64,000 nt of DNA from Alphaproteobacteria bacterium (GTDB lineage: Bacteria; Pseudomonadota; Alphaproteobacteria; UBA6615): assembly GCA_009691025.1 (NCBI GenBank), contig SHWB01000006.1, forward strand, positions 1 to 64,000, written 5' to 3'. The position numbers were made by a program, and so were the translations under genes. Below are positions 8,850 to 16,863 of the stretch, in pieces (positions within the stretch are counted from its first letter, which is position 1; each line of letters starts with the position of its first letter). The notes under the pieces are model-generated. The model had not been told where the DNA came from. It ran no database searches and was given only the letters and a program-made list of their open reading frames with translations.

Positions 8850-9428
8850 CTATTCCTTCGGCGCGTGCTTGGCGAGGATGCGCTGCAGCGTGCGACGGTG
8901 CATGTTGAGGCGTCGCGCCGTTTCGGAGACGTTACGGTCGCACTGCTCGAATACCCGTTGAATGTGCTCCCAGCGTACGCGGTCGGCCGACATCGGCCGA
9001 TCCGGTGGCGGCGGCAGCGGCCGCGCATTGGCCAGCAGGGCCGTGGCGACGCTGTCGGCATCGGCCGGCTTCGGCAGATAATCGACGGCGCCGGCCTTCA
9101 CGGCCGCGACCGCCGTGGCGATGTTGCCGTAGCCGGTGAGCATGATGACGCGGATGTTGGTGCGCGCGGTACGCAAGGCCTCGACCACGTCGAGGCCGCT
9201 GCCGTCGCCCAGCCGCAGATCGACGACGGCATAGCGCGGCGGCTCGGCGCGCGCCGCCGCCAGCCCCTCGGCCACGCTTTCGGCGGTGGCTACGATGAAG
9301 CCGCGCCGCGCCATCGCCTTGGCGAGCCGGGTGCGCAGGTTGTGCTCGTCGTCGACGATCAGCAGGGTGCGCTCGCGCTCCGGCAGCTTGGCGTCGATGA
9401 CGATCTCGGGCATGTCGACCTGGGTCAT
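8850..9428 (-). CDS. regA: redox response regulator, RegA/PrrA/ActR family
   Basis: DNA-binding partner of RegB, controlling redox-dependent genes such as those for respiration or fixation. The 192-residue protein has a receiver domain (about 18-135) with LLIVDDEHN, phospho-Asp in YAVVDLRLGDG, Thr in VIMLTGYGN and Lys in YLPKPAD. A short Pro-rich linker follows (LPPPPDRP), then a Fis-type helix-turn-helix at the end (NVSETARRLNMHRRTLQRIL), diagnostic of RegA. The start ATG at 9428 overlaps the regB stop as ATGA, so the two are translationally coupled. The receiver and HTH are complete. Confidence 0.93.
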   Translation of the reverse strand: MTQVDMPEIVIDAKLPERERTLLIVDDEHNLRTRLAKAMARRGFIVATAESVAEGLAAARAEPPRYAVVDLRLGDGSGLDVVEALRTARTNIRVIMLTGYGNIATAVAAVKAGAVDYLPKPADADSVATALLANARPLPPPPDRPMSADRVRWEHIQRVFEQCDRNVSETARRLNMHRRTLQRILAKHAPKE

Positions 9429-10810
9429 GTCCGGGTCCCCTGTTGGCCTGAAGCCGTCTCGAGCGTGGCGCGTGGCCACACGATGTCCACTTCCGCGCCG
9501 GCCGGCCGGCTGTCGGTGGCCCGGGCGTTGCGGCAGGACAGGCGCCCGCCCGTCTCCGCCAGCAAGGTCTGGGCGATGAAGATGCCGAGGCCGAGATGTT
9601 CGCCGCCGCGGCTGGAAATATAGGGCTCGCCGATGACGTCGAGCACCGCCGGGGCGAAGCCGCGCCCGTCGTCGCGCACCGTCACGCGCACCGTATGCGC
9701 ATACCAGGCCAGCGTCACCCACACGTCGCGTCCGGCGAACTGCATGGCATTCTGCAGGATGTTGCCGACGCCGTGCAGGAATTCCGGGCTGTGGCGGACC
9801 ACCGGCTCCGGCGTGCCATCCTGCGGCGCCTTCTCGACGGTCAGGCGCACCCGTTCATTGCGATGCGGCCCCGCCGCGGACTCCACGAGGACCGAAAGCG
9901 GCATCGCTTGCCAGGGTTCGCCATCGCCGACGCCGGCCGCGTCCGGCCGGCGCCCAAGCTCGGCGAGAATCTCGCGGCAGCGGTCGGATTCGGCATGCAG
10001 CATGCGCAGATCCTCGGCGATCGGGTCGTCCGCCGGCACCTCGCGCAGCAATTCCTTGGTGGTCACGGCGATGGTTGACAGCGGGCTGCCCAGCTCGTGC
10101 GCGGCCGCTGCGGCCAGCGCCCCCAGCGCCGAAACGCGCTGCTCGCGCGCCAGAGCCAGTTGCGTGGCCGCCAGCGCGTCCTGCATCTGCCGGCCCTGGT
10201 TGGCGACGCTTGCCGCATAGGCGGCGAGGAAGACGGTGCCGATGGCCACCGCTGCCCAGGTGCCGGCGACGTAGAGGTTGGGCAGCGCCGGGCCGCTCTC
10301 CGCGCCCCAGGGCAGCGGCAGATAGCGCCCCGCGAGCCCACTGGCGCAGGCGATGACCAGCGCGCACAGCGCCGCCGTGGCGCGCCGCGACAGCACCGTC
10401 GCCGACACCGCCACCGGTCCCAGCACCAGCAGGGCGAAGGGGTTGGTCAGGCCGCCGGTGAGATACAGCAGGGCGGCGAGTTGCAGGACGTCGAAGCCGA
10501 GATAGGCCGCCGCCTCGGCGTCGCCCAGCCGGCCGCTCGGTGGATGGCGGAAGGCCAGCGCGAGGTTGAGCAGGACCGAGGCCGAGACGGCGGCCAGCGC
10601 CGGGACGATGGGCAATTCCCAGCCCAGCCCGTAACGGACGACGACCAGCGCCGTGACCTGCCCGGTGATGGCGATCCAGCGGATGGCGGTCAGCGTGCGC
10701 AGGCTGACGCGCCCGGCACGACTGCGCCGCGGCTGGACCTCGGCGCGCGGGGCGCCATATTGTCCCGCGAGCCCGGCCCGGGGCAGTTCGGTCCCGTCCG
10801 CCGTCGTCAT
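9425..10810 (-). CDS. regB: redox sensor histidine kinase, RegB/PrrB/ActS family
   Basis: Membrane histidine kinase that senses redox state and phosphorylates RegA. The 461-residue protein has about six N-terminal membrane segments (50-220), including the quinone-site motif LTGGLTNPF. The H-box is AAAAHELGSPLSTI, followed by N-box VGNILQNAMQF, G-box VRDDGRGF and GLGIFIAQTLL. A cysteine in SDRCREIL lies exactly 40 residues after the H-box His, the same spacing as His225/Cys265 of Rhodobacter RegB, so the redox-active Cys appears conserved. It is divergent from the ABC exporter genes, with about 75 bp between starts. Confidence 0.93.
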   Translation of the reverse strand: MTTADGTELPRAGLAGQYGAPRAEVQPRRSRAGRVSLRTLTAIRWIAITGQVTALVVVRYGLGWELPIVPALAAVSASVLLNLALAFRHPPSGRLGDAEAAAYLGFDVLQLAALLYLTGGLTNPFALLVLGPVAVSATVLSRRATAALCALVIACASGLAGRYLPLPWGAESGPALPNLYVAGTWAAVAIGTVFLAAYAASVANQGRQMQDALAATQLALAREQRVSALGALAAAAAHELGSPLSTIAVTTKELLREVPADDPIAEDLRMLHAESDRCREILAELGRRPDAAGVGDGEPWQAMPLSVLVESAAGPHRNERVRLTVEKAPQDGTPEPVVRHSPEFLHGVGNILQNAMQFAGRDVWVTLAWYAHTVRVTVRDDGRGFAPAVLDVIGEPYISSRGGEHLGLGIFIAQTLLAETGGRLSCRNARATDSRPAGAEVDIVWPRATLETASGQQGTRT

Positions 10811-10884
10811 GGTTGCGGGTGTCGTTCCGTCCGTCGGGGCTGACCTGTTGCCAACCCCTTGTCATGGCCGGAATATCCCCGCCG

Positions 10885-11625
10885 ATGCAGGTTGTCAAAG
10901 TCGACCGGTTGAGCAAGCGCTACGGCGAGGTCGTCGCCGTCGACGGGATTTCGTTCACCGTCGAGGCCGGCACCTGCGTCGGGCTGCTCGGCGGCAACGG
11001 CGCCGGCAAGACGACGACCATCGCCATGATGCTCGGCCTGCTGCTGCCCAGCGCCGGCACGGTGGAGGTGCTGGGCGCCGACATGGCGCGCCAGCGTTGG
11101 CGCGTGCTCGACCGCATGAACTTCTCCTCGCCCTATGTCGAGCTGCCCAACCGGCTGACGGTGCGGGAGAATCTCGCCGTCTATGGTGGCCTGTACGGCG
11201 TCGACGACGTGCCGGGGCGGATCGCGCGGCTGGCCCGCGATCTCAACCTCGAAGCCTTCGTCGACCGTCCGGTCGGTCGCCTCTCGGCCGGCGAGAAGAC
11301 GCGCGTGGCCCTGGCCAAGGCGCTGCTTAACGAGCCGGCGGTGCTGCTGCTCGACGAGCCGACGGCCTCGATCGACCCCGACACCGCCGACCGCCTGCGC
11401 AGCTATCTGGAGCTGTTCCGGCGCGAGACCGGCGCCTCCATCGTGCTCGCCTCGCACAACATGAGCGAGGTCGAGCGGCTGTGCGACGAGGTGCTGATGC
11501 TGCGCGCCGGCAAGCTGGTCGACCGTGGCGTGCCGGCGGAACTGGTGTCTCGCTACGGGCGCAGCACTCTCGAGGAGGTCTTCCTCGACATTGCCCGCGA
11601 CCGCCGCCGCGAGGCCGCGGAATGA
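10885..11625 (+). CDS. ABC-2 exporter ATP-binding protein
   Basis: ATPase of a two-gene exporter. The 246-residue protein carries Walker A (GGNGAGKTTTIAMM), signature (GRLSAGEKTRVALAKALL), Walker B (VLLLDEPTASIDP) and H-loop (VLASHNMSEVERL), in the CcmA/NodI-like class. ATG 10885 gives the usual start MQVVKVDRLSKRYGEVVAV; an in-frame ATG at 10864 is possible. It overlaps the permease gene by 4 bp (ATGA), so the pair is coupled. The substrate is unknown. The class moves drugs, lipids or polysaccharides. Confidence 0.9.
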   Translation: MQVVKVDRLSKRYGEVVAVDGISFTVEAGTCVGLLGGNGAGKTTTIAMMLGLLLPSAGTVEVLGADMARQRWRVLDRMNFSSPYVELPNRLTVRENLAVYGGLYGVDDVPGRIARLARDLNLEAFVDRPVGRLSAGEKTRVALAKALLNEPAVLLLDEPTASIDPDTADRLRSYLELFRRETGASIVLASHNMSEVERLCDEVLMLRAGKLVDRGVPAELVSRYGRSTLEEVFLDIARDRRREAAE

Positions 11626-12461
11626 CCGCCGAACCCCTGCCTCCCGCCGTTGCCGTGCGGTCGCGCGGCAGCGCCAGGCGGCGCATCGGCGCCATGTTCA
11701 TGCGCCACTGGTTCCTGCTGCGTGGCTCCTGGCCGCGCATCCTCGAACTGATCTACTGGCCGACCATCCAGATGGTGCTGTGGGGCTTCATCACGCTCCA
11801 CTTCCAGCAGAATTCCTCCTGGGTGGCGCAGGCCGGCGGGGTACTGATCTCCGGCGTGCTGCTGTGGGACATCCTGTTCCGCGGCCAGCTCGGCTTCACC
11901 ATTTCGTTCCTAGAGGAGCTGTATTCGCGCAACCTCGGCCAGCTCTTCGTGACGCCCATCCGGCCGTGGGAGCTGGTGGTGGCGCTGATGGGGGCGAGCC
12001 TCGTGCGCGTCGGCATCGGCTCTACCTCGGCGGCCATCCTCGCCTCCTTCATCTTCGGCTATTCGATCTTCGATCTCGGCCTGCCGCTGGCGGCCTTCTT
12101 CCTCAACCTGATGATGTTCGGCTGGGCCGTCGGCATCGCCGTCATCGCCGTGTTGCTGCGCGTCGGCCTCGGCGGCGAGAGTCTCGCCTGGCTGGTGATC
12201 TTCCTAGTCGCCCCGGTCAGCGCCATCTACTTCCCGGTCGAGGCCCTGCCCGACTGGATCGAGTGGCTGGCCTGGTGCCTGCCGCCGGCCTACATCTTCG
12301 AGGGCATGCGCAGCGTGCTGTTCGGCCAGGGCTTCCGCTGGGACTGGCTGCTCGGCGCCACGTTGCTGAACATCGCCTGCATGGTGGCGGTGACGGCGCT
12401 GTTCCTGTGGTCATTCGAGGTCGCCCGCCGCCAGGGTCTGCTGCTGCGGACGGGGGAGTAG
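11622..12461 (+). CDS. ABC-2 type exporter permease
   Basis: The 279-residue integral membrane protein has six predicted membrane segments and ABC-2 family patterns (LIYWPTIQMVLWGF, LFVTPIRPWELVVALMGASL, APVSAIYFPVEALPDWIEWLAWCLPPAYIFEGMR). It starts ATGA-coupled to the ATPase gene and forms the channel half of that exporter. It ends 2 bp before the convergent cobT stop. The membrane topology and the EGMR loop near the C-terminus are typical of the NodJ/drug-exporter group. The substrate cannot be inferred. Confidence 0.9.
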   Translation: MTAEPLPPAVAVRSRGSARRRIGAMFMRHWFLLRGSWPRILELIYWPTIQMVLWGFITLHFQQNSSWVAQAGGVLISGVLLWDILFRGQLGFTISFLEELYSRNLGQLFVTPIRPWELVVALMGASLVRVGIGSTSAAILASFIFGYSIFDLGLPLAAFFLNLMMFGWAVGIAVIAVLLRVGLGGESLAWLVIFLVAPVSAIYFPVEALPDWIEWLAWCLPPAYIFEGMRSVLFGQGFRWDWLLGATLLNIACMVAVTALFLWSFEVARRQGLLLRTGE

Positions 12462-12463
12462 CC

Positions 12464-13501
12464 TCACCCCGCCTTACCGCTGACCCGCGCTTCCTCGAAG
12501 GTCGCCATGCCGCGATGGCATTCGACGGCGGCGCGCACGAGCTGGAGTGCCAGCGCGGCGCCCGAGGCCTCACCGAGGCGCATGCCGAGGTCGAGTAGCG
12601 GCTTCTGGCCGATCTTTTCGCATAAGGCGCGATGCGCCGGCTCGGCCGAGAGATGCGCCACCCTGCAATGGTCGAGGGCGCGCGCATCCATGGCATACAG
12701 CACGGACGCCGCCGCTGTAGCGGCATAGCCGTCGAGCAGCACCGGCACGCGGGCCAGCCGCGCCGCCAGCACGGCGCCGACGATGGCCGCCAGCTCGCGC
12801 CCGCCAAGGGCCGCCAGCACCTTCAGCGGGTCGCCCAGCGCGGCCCGGTTGGCGAGGAGCCCGCCTTCGACGGCGGCGATCTTGGCCGCCAGCGCGGCGC
12901 CGTGCACGCCGGTACCCGGACCCACCCAGGCGCCGGCATCGCCGCCCCACAGCGCCGCGCAAAGCGCCGCCGCCGATGTTGTGTTGGCGATGCCCATCTC
13001 GCCCAGCGCAAGCAGGTCGATGCCCGGCTCGACGGCCGTCATGCCATAGGCGATGGCGCCGGCGCAGTCGGCCTCGCTCATCGCCGGGCCCCGCGTGAAA
13101 TCGTCGGTCGGATTGTCGAGCGCCAGCTCGTAGATGCGCAGATCGGCGTCGGCGACGCGGCAGAGCTGGTTCACGGCGGCGCCGCCGACGATGAAGTTTT
13201 GTACCATCTGCGCCGTCACGCTGGCCGGATAGGCCGAGACGCCACGCGCGGCGACGCCGTGATTGCCGGCGAAGACGGCGACGCGCGGGTGCTTCACCTG
13301 CGCCGGATGCCGGCCCTGCCAGGCGGCCGCCCAGTGCGCCAGTTCCTCCAGGCGGCCGAGCGCGCCCGCCGGCTTGGTCAGCGTCGGCTCGCGCGCGTCG
13401 GCGGCGGCGGCGGCCTCCGCGTCCGGCCCCGGCAGATCGGCGATATCGGCGCGGAGGGCGGCGAGGTTGGGGAGCGCGCGGGGCGCCGTCTGGTCGGTCA
13501 T
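12464..13501 (-). CDS. cobT: nicotinate-nucleotide:dimethylbenzimidazole phosphoribosyltransferase
   Basis: Cytoplasmic enzyme that makes alpha-ribazole phosphate, the lower-ligand donor for B12 nucleotide-loop assembly (called CobU in Pseudomonas denitrificans). The 345-residue protein shows KPAGALGRLEELAHW, VFAGNHGVAARGVSAYP, QMVQNFIVGGAAVNQL, LLALGEMGIANTTSAAAL and VGPGTGVHG, all family hallmarks. Start ATG 13501 (MTDQTAP) is used; ATG 13507 is 6 bases upstream in frame. It is divergent from cobS with a gap of about 100 bp that probably holds both promoters. The gene is intact and of normal length. Confidence 0.95.
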   Translation of the reverse strand: MTDQTAPRALPNLAALRADIADLPGPDAEAAAAADAREPTLTKPAGALGRLEELAHWAAAWQGRHPAQVKHPRVAVFAGNHGVAARGVSAYPASVTAQMVQNFIVGGAAVNQLCRVADADLRIYELALDNPTDDFTRGPAMSEADCAGAIAYGMTAVEPGIDLLALGEMGIANTTSAAALCAALWGGDAGAWVGPGTGVHGAALAAKIAAVEGGLLANRAALGDPLKVLAALGGRELAAIVGAVLAARLARVPVLLDGYAATAAASVLYAMDARALDHCRVAHLSAEPAHRALCEKIGQKPLLDLGMRLGEASGAALALQLVRAAVECHRGMATFEEARVSGKAG

Positions 13502-13603
13502 CGGCATCCGGCTGGCGGGAGGAGGCCCCGGCGGGGGCTTGGCAAGAGCGGCCAGCGTGCTATAGCCCGTAGCCATGCGGCGCAACAACGGCCGGACCCT
13601 GTC

Positions 13604-14392
13604 GTGAATGACATCGTTGCCGGCCTCGCGCGCGACCTCGCCACCGCGCTCGCCTTCCTGACCCGCCTGCCCTCCGGCGAGGCGCCCGACCGCGTCGGGC
13701 CGCTCGTGCGTGTCGTCTGGGCCTTCCCGGTGGTCGGCGCGGCGCTGGGCGTCGGCGCTGCCGCCGTCCTGGGCATGGCTCTCTGGTTTGGCCTGCCGGC
13801 CCTCGCCGCCGCCATGCTGGCCGTGGGCGCCATGGTGCTGGCGACCGGCGCTCTGCACGAGGACGGCCTCGCCGACATGGCCGACGGCCTCGGCCTCACC
13901 GACCGAGCCCGCGCGCTGGAGGTCATGCGCGAGGGGCCTGTTGGTGCCTGGGGCGTGCTCGCCCTGATTTTCTCGGTGGGGCTGCGGGTCGCAGCGCTGG
14001 CCGACCTCGCCACTCTCGATCCGCTGCTGGCCGGTGCGGCGCTGGTTGCCGCCTGCGCGGCGAGCCGTGCGCTGCTGGCGCCGGCGATGGCGCTGGTTCC
14101 GCCGGCCCGCGCCGACGGGCTGGGCGCCACTGCCGGTGCGCCGGGCAGTACGGCCGCCTGGCGCACGGTGGGCATCGGTGCCGGGCTTGCGGCCCTGTTC
14201 CTGATCGGTCATATCGGCCTCGGCGTGGTCGTTGTGCTGGCGCTGGCGGCGGCCGTCGCGGCGCTGGTGCTGCGGCAGGCCGAGCGCTGCTTTGGCGGCC
14301 AGACCGGCGACGTGCTGGGGGCCGCCCAGCAGGCCGCCGAGACGGCTGCACTTCTGGCAACGGCGGCGATCGCCGCCGGGGGCATCGCATGA
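13604..14392 (+). CDS. cobS: adenosylcobinamide-GDP ribazoletransferase (cobalamin synthase)
   Basis: Inner-membrane enzyme that joins adenosylcobinamide-GDP and alpha-ribazole (phosphate), the last joining step of B12 (CobV in P. denitrificans naming). The 262-residue protein is strongly hydrophobic, with a set of membrane segments and the family motif LHEDGLADMADGLG containing the acidic metal-binding residues. FLTRLP near the start and RQAERCFGGQTGDVLGA near the end are also typical. The best start is GTG 13604 (VNDIVAGLARDL), with CCGGA about 10 bases upstream. It overlaps cobC by 4 bp (ATGA). Confidence 0.93.
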   Translation: MNDIVAGLARDLATALAFLTRLPSGEAPDRVGPLVRVVWAFPVVGAALGVGAAAVLGMALWFGLPALAAAMLAVGAMVLATGALHEDGLADMADGLGLTDRARALEVMREGPVGAWGVLALIFSVGLRVAALADLATLDPLLAGAALVAACAASRALLAPAMALVPPARADGLGATAGAPGSTAAWRTVGIGAGLAALFLIGHIGLGVVVVLALAAAVAALVLRQAERCFGGQTGDVLGAAQQAAETAALLATAAIAAGGIA

Positions 14393-15066
14393 CGCAGAGG
14401 ACGCGGTGGTGGTGGGTCCGCCATGCTCCGGTGACGGGGGTCGACGGCCGCATCTACGGCAACAGCGACCCCGAGGCGAACACCGCCGACCCGCCGACCT
14501 ACGCGGCGCTAGCCCGCCTGCTGCCGAAGGACGCGCTGCTGGTGACCAGCCACCTCAGGCGCGCCATCCAGACCGCCGCGGCGATCCGCGATGCAGGCCT
14601 CGCCCTGCCCGAGCCGCTGGTCGAGCGCGATCTCGGCGAGCAGCATTTTGGGGACTGGCAGGGCCGCAAGCGCGAGGAGGTGTGGGCCGAACTGAACCCG
14701 CGCCACCTGTTCTGGCTGCAGCCGGCGCTGGGCCGGCCGCCGGGAGGCGAGACCTTCGTCGAGATGGTTCAGCGCGTCGCCCTGACAATCGACCGGCTGA
14801 ATATCGACCATGCTGGCCGCGACATCGTCGTCGTGGCGCATGGCGGCACCATCCGCGCCGCGCTGGCCCACAAGCTGCGCCTCGATCCCGAAGTGGCTCT
14901 GGCCTGCCAGGTCGACAATTGCTCGCTGACGCGGCTCGATCATTTCGCGCCGACCGAGAGCCACCCCGAAGGCGCCTGGGCGCTGTTCCATTTCAACTAT
15001 CGCCCGGCCGAGAAGCCCGGGGTGGAGCCCGACCGCACCGCCATGCTAGCATTGCTGCCGCGCTGA
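14389..15066 (+). CDS. cobC: histidine phosphatase, probable alpha-ribazole / cobalamin-5'-phosphate phosphatase
   Basis: The 225-residue member of the histidine phosphatase superfamily has the catalytic RHA in WWVRHAPV, LLVTSHLRRAIQTA, VERDLGEQHFGDWQGR, and the second catalytic His in VVVAHGGTIRAAL. Position directly after cobS (ATGA overlap) supports removal of the phosphate from alpha-ribazole phosphate or from cobalamin 5'-phosphate. Its stop lies 1 base before the cobalamin riboswitch, so cobT/cobS/cobC appear to be a separate unit from the riboswitch-controlled genes. Specificity is inferred from context. Confidence 0.85.
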   Translation: MTQRTRWWWVRHAPVTGVDGRIYGNSDPEANTADPPTYAALARLLPKDALLVTSHLRRAIQTAAAIRDAGLALPEPLVERDLGEQHFGDWQGRKREEVWAELNPRHLFWLQPALGRPPGGETFVEMVQRVALTIDRLNIDHAGRDIVVVAHGGTIRAALAHKLRLDPEVALACQVDNCSLTRLDHFAPTESHPEGAWALFHFNYRPAEKPGVEPDRTAMLALLPR

Positions 15067-15067
15067 A

Positions 15068-15215
15068 ACAGGGAAGTCCGGTGACGGCCCGCGCGGGACC
15101 GATGCCGGCGCTGCCCCCGCAACTGTAAGCGGCGAGGTCCGCGGGCGTGAACCCACTGGTGGCGCAAAGCCACCGGGAAGGGGCCCCGGATCGATGACCC
15201 CGAGCCAGGAGACCT
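15068..15215 (+). promoter_or_regulatory. cobalamin (AdoCbl) riboswitch
   Basis: The conserved core is present in order: GGGAAGTCCGGTG at 15071-15083, CTGCCCCCGCAACTGTAAGC at 15111-15130, a stem with CCACTGGTGGCGCAAAGCCACCGGGAAGG split around 15153-15181, and the B12 box GAGCCAGGAGACC at 15202-15214. It lies between the cobC stop and the cobU start. A GGAGGAA ribosome site 30 bases further down is the likely expression platform, so translational control is likely. No clear U-rich terminator was seen. It should repress cobU-cobW-cobN-cobO when B12 is plentiful. Confidence 0.95.
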
Positions 15216-15258
15216 CTTCGGCGCGCTGTTTTGTCCGTTCCGCGGGCGGAGGAACCAC

Positions 15259-15816
15259 GTGACGAAGACTTCGAGGCGTTGGCCGCCGGAAGGCGGATTG
15301 CCGGCTCTAACCCTGGTGCTCGGCGGTGCCCGCTCAGGCAAGAGCTGCCATGCCGAAGGGCTGGTCGAAGCGGCCTCCGGCGCGCGCCGCGTCTATGTTG
15401 CGACCGGCACGGCGGGCGATGGCGAGATGGCGGCACGCATCGCCGCTCATCGCGCCCGTCGCGGCGCCGGCTGGTCGACCGTCGAGGCGCCGCACTATCT
15501 CGTCGCCGCGATTTCCCGCGCCGCCGCGCCCGATGCGGCGGTGCTCGTCGATTGCCTGACGCTGTGGCTGTCGAACCGGTTGCTGGCCGGCGCCGACCTC
15601 GACGCCGCGCGCCGCGGCCTGCTCGAGGCGCTGGCGGCGGCGCGCGGGCCGGTGGTCTGCGTGGCCAACGAGGTCGGCCTCGGCATCGTGCCAGACAATG
15701 CGCTTGCCCGCGCCTTTCGCGATGCGGCGGGCCGTCTCAACCAGGACGTGGCGACGGCCGCCGACCGTGTCGTCTTCGTCGCGGCGGGCCTACCGCTAGT
15801 CCTCAAGCCCGCCTGA
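15259..15816 (+). CDS. cobU: adenosylcobinamide kinase / adenosylcobinamide-phosphate guanylyltransferase
   Basis: Bifunctional cytoplasmic enzyme that phosphorylates adenosylcobinamide and then transfers GMP to it (CobP in P. denitrificans). The 185-residue protein has the P-loop VLGGARSGKS, the guanylylated-His region IAAHRARRG, LVDCLTLWLSN and VANEVGLGIVPDN. GTG 15259 follows GGAGGAA at 5 bases and is the first gene after the riboswitch. Length is close to the usual 170-185 residues. cobW follows after 11 bp. Confidence 0.95.
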   Translation: MTKTSRRWPPEGGLPALTLVLGGARSGKSCHAEGLVEAASGARRVYVATGTAGDGEMAARIAAHRARRGAGWSTVEAPHYLVAAISRAAAPDAAVLVDCLTLWLSNRLLAGADLDAARRGLLEALAAARGPVVCVANEVGLGIVPDNALARAFRDAAGRLNQDVATAADRVVFVAAGLPLVLKPA

Positions 15817-15827
15817 CCGGAGTAGCC

Positions 15828-16862
15828 ATGCGCCGCATCCCCGCCACCGTCGTGACCGGCTTCCTCGGCGCTGGCAAGACCAGCCTGATCCGCAGCCTCG
15901 TCGAGAATGCCGGCGGGCGGCGGATGGCCTTCCTCATCAACGAATTCGGCGAGTTAGGCGTCGACCGCGAGCTGCTGACCGGTTGCGGCATGGAATCCTG
16001 TACTGAGGACGATGTGGTGGAACTGACGAACGGCTGCCTGTGCTGCACGGTGGCCGACGATTTCCTGCCGGCGATCGCGAAGCTGCTCGACCGCGCCGTT
16101 CCGCCCGAGCACATCATCATCGAGACCTCCGGCCTCGCGCTGCCGAAGCCGCTGGTGAAGGCCTTCGGCTGGCCGGAGGTGCGGGCGCGCGTGACGGTCG
16201 ACGGCGTCGTCGCCGTGGTCGACGCGCCCGCCGCTGCCGCCGGCCGCTTCGCCGACGACCCGGCGGCGCTGGCCACCGCGCGCGCCGCGGACCCGTCGCT
16301 CGATCACGAAAGCCCGCTGGCCGAACTGTTCGCCGACCAGCTCGCCTGCGCCGACCTCGTCGTGCTCAACAAGGCCGACCTGCTCGATGCGGCGGCTATG
16401 CTGGTCCTGTCGCGCGACGTCGCGGCGCGCCTGCGGCCCGGGGTGAAGACGGTGACGGCGCGCCATGGCCGCCTCGCCGTCGAGGTGCTGCTGGGGCTCG
16501 GCGCCGCGGCGGAGGACGATCTGGCCGCGCGCCAGAGCGTTCACGACGCCGAGGACGAGCACGGGCACGACGATTTCGACAGCTTCGTTCTGGCGCTGCC
16601 CGACATCGCCGACCCCGACGCCTTTGCCCGCCGCATTGCCGGCGTCGCCGCGACGCACGATGTCCTGCGCATGAAGGGCTTCCTGGCCGTGCCGGGCCGC
16701 GCGCGCCGCCTCGTCGTCCAGGGCGTCGGCAACCGCGTCGACCATTACTTTGACCGCGATTGGCGCGACGGCGAGCTGCGCGCCGGCCGCCTCGTCGTGA
16801 TCGGCCGCGCCGGCCTCGACCGCCCCGCCATCGCCGCCGCGCTGGGCGGCAGCGAGGCCTGA
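15828..16862 (+). CDS. cobW: CobW-type GTPase metallochaperone
   Basis: G3E-family GTPase thought to deliver cobalt for corrin-ring chelation. The 344-residue protein has Walker A GFLGAGKTS, INEFGELGVD, the metal-binding motif NGCLCCTV (CxCC), IIETSGLALPKPL and the guanine-specificity motif NKADL. A His/Asp-rich patch (DAEDEHGHDD) precedes the C-terminal CobW_C domain (about 230-344). ATG 15828 has GGAG upstream. It is followed after one base by cobN, supporting a joint role in metal insertion. Confidence 0.95.
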   Translation: MRRIPATVVTGFLGAGKTSLIRSLVENAGGRRMAFLINEFGELGVDRELLTGCGMESCTEDDVVELTNGCLCCTVADDFLPAIAKLLDRAVPPEHIIIETSGLALPKPLVKAFGWPEVRARVTVDGVVAVVDAPAAAAGRFADDPAALATARAADPSLDHESPLAELFADQLACADLVVLNKADLLDAAAMLVLSRDVAARLRPGVKTVTARHGRLAVEVLLGLGAAAEDDLAARQSVHDAEDEHGHDDFDSFVLALPDIADPDAFARRIAGVAATHDVLRMKGFLAVPGRARRLVVQGVGNRVDHYFDRDWRDGELRAGRLVVIGRAGLDRPAIAAALGGSEA

Positions 16863-16863
16863 C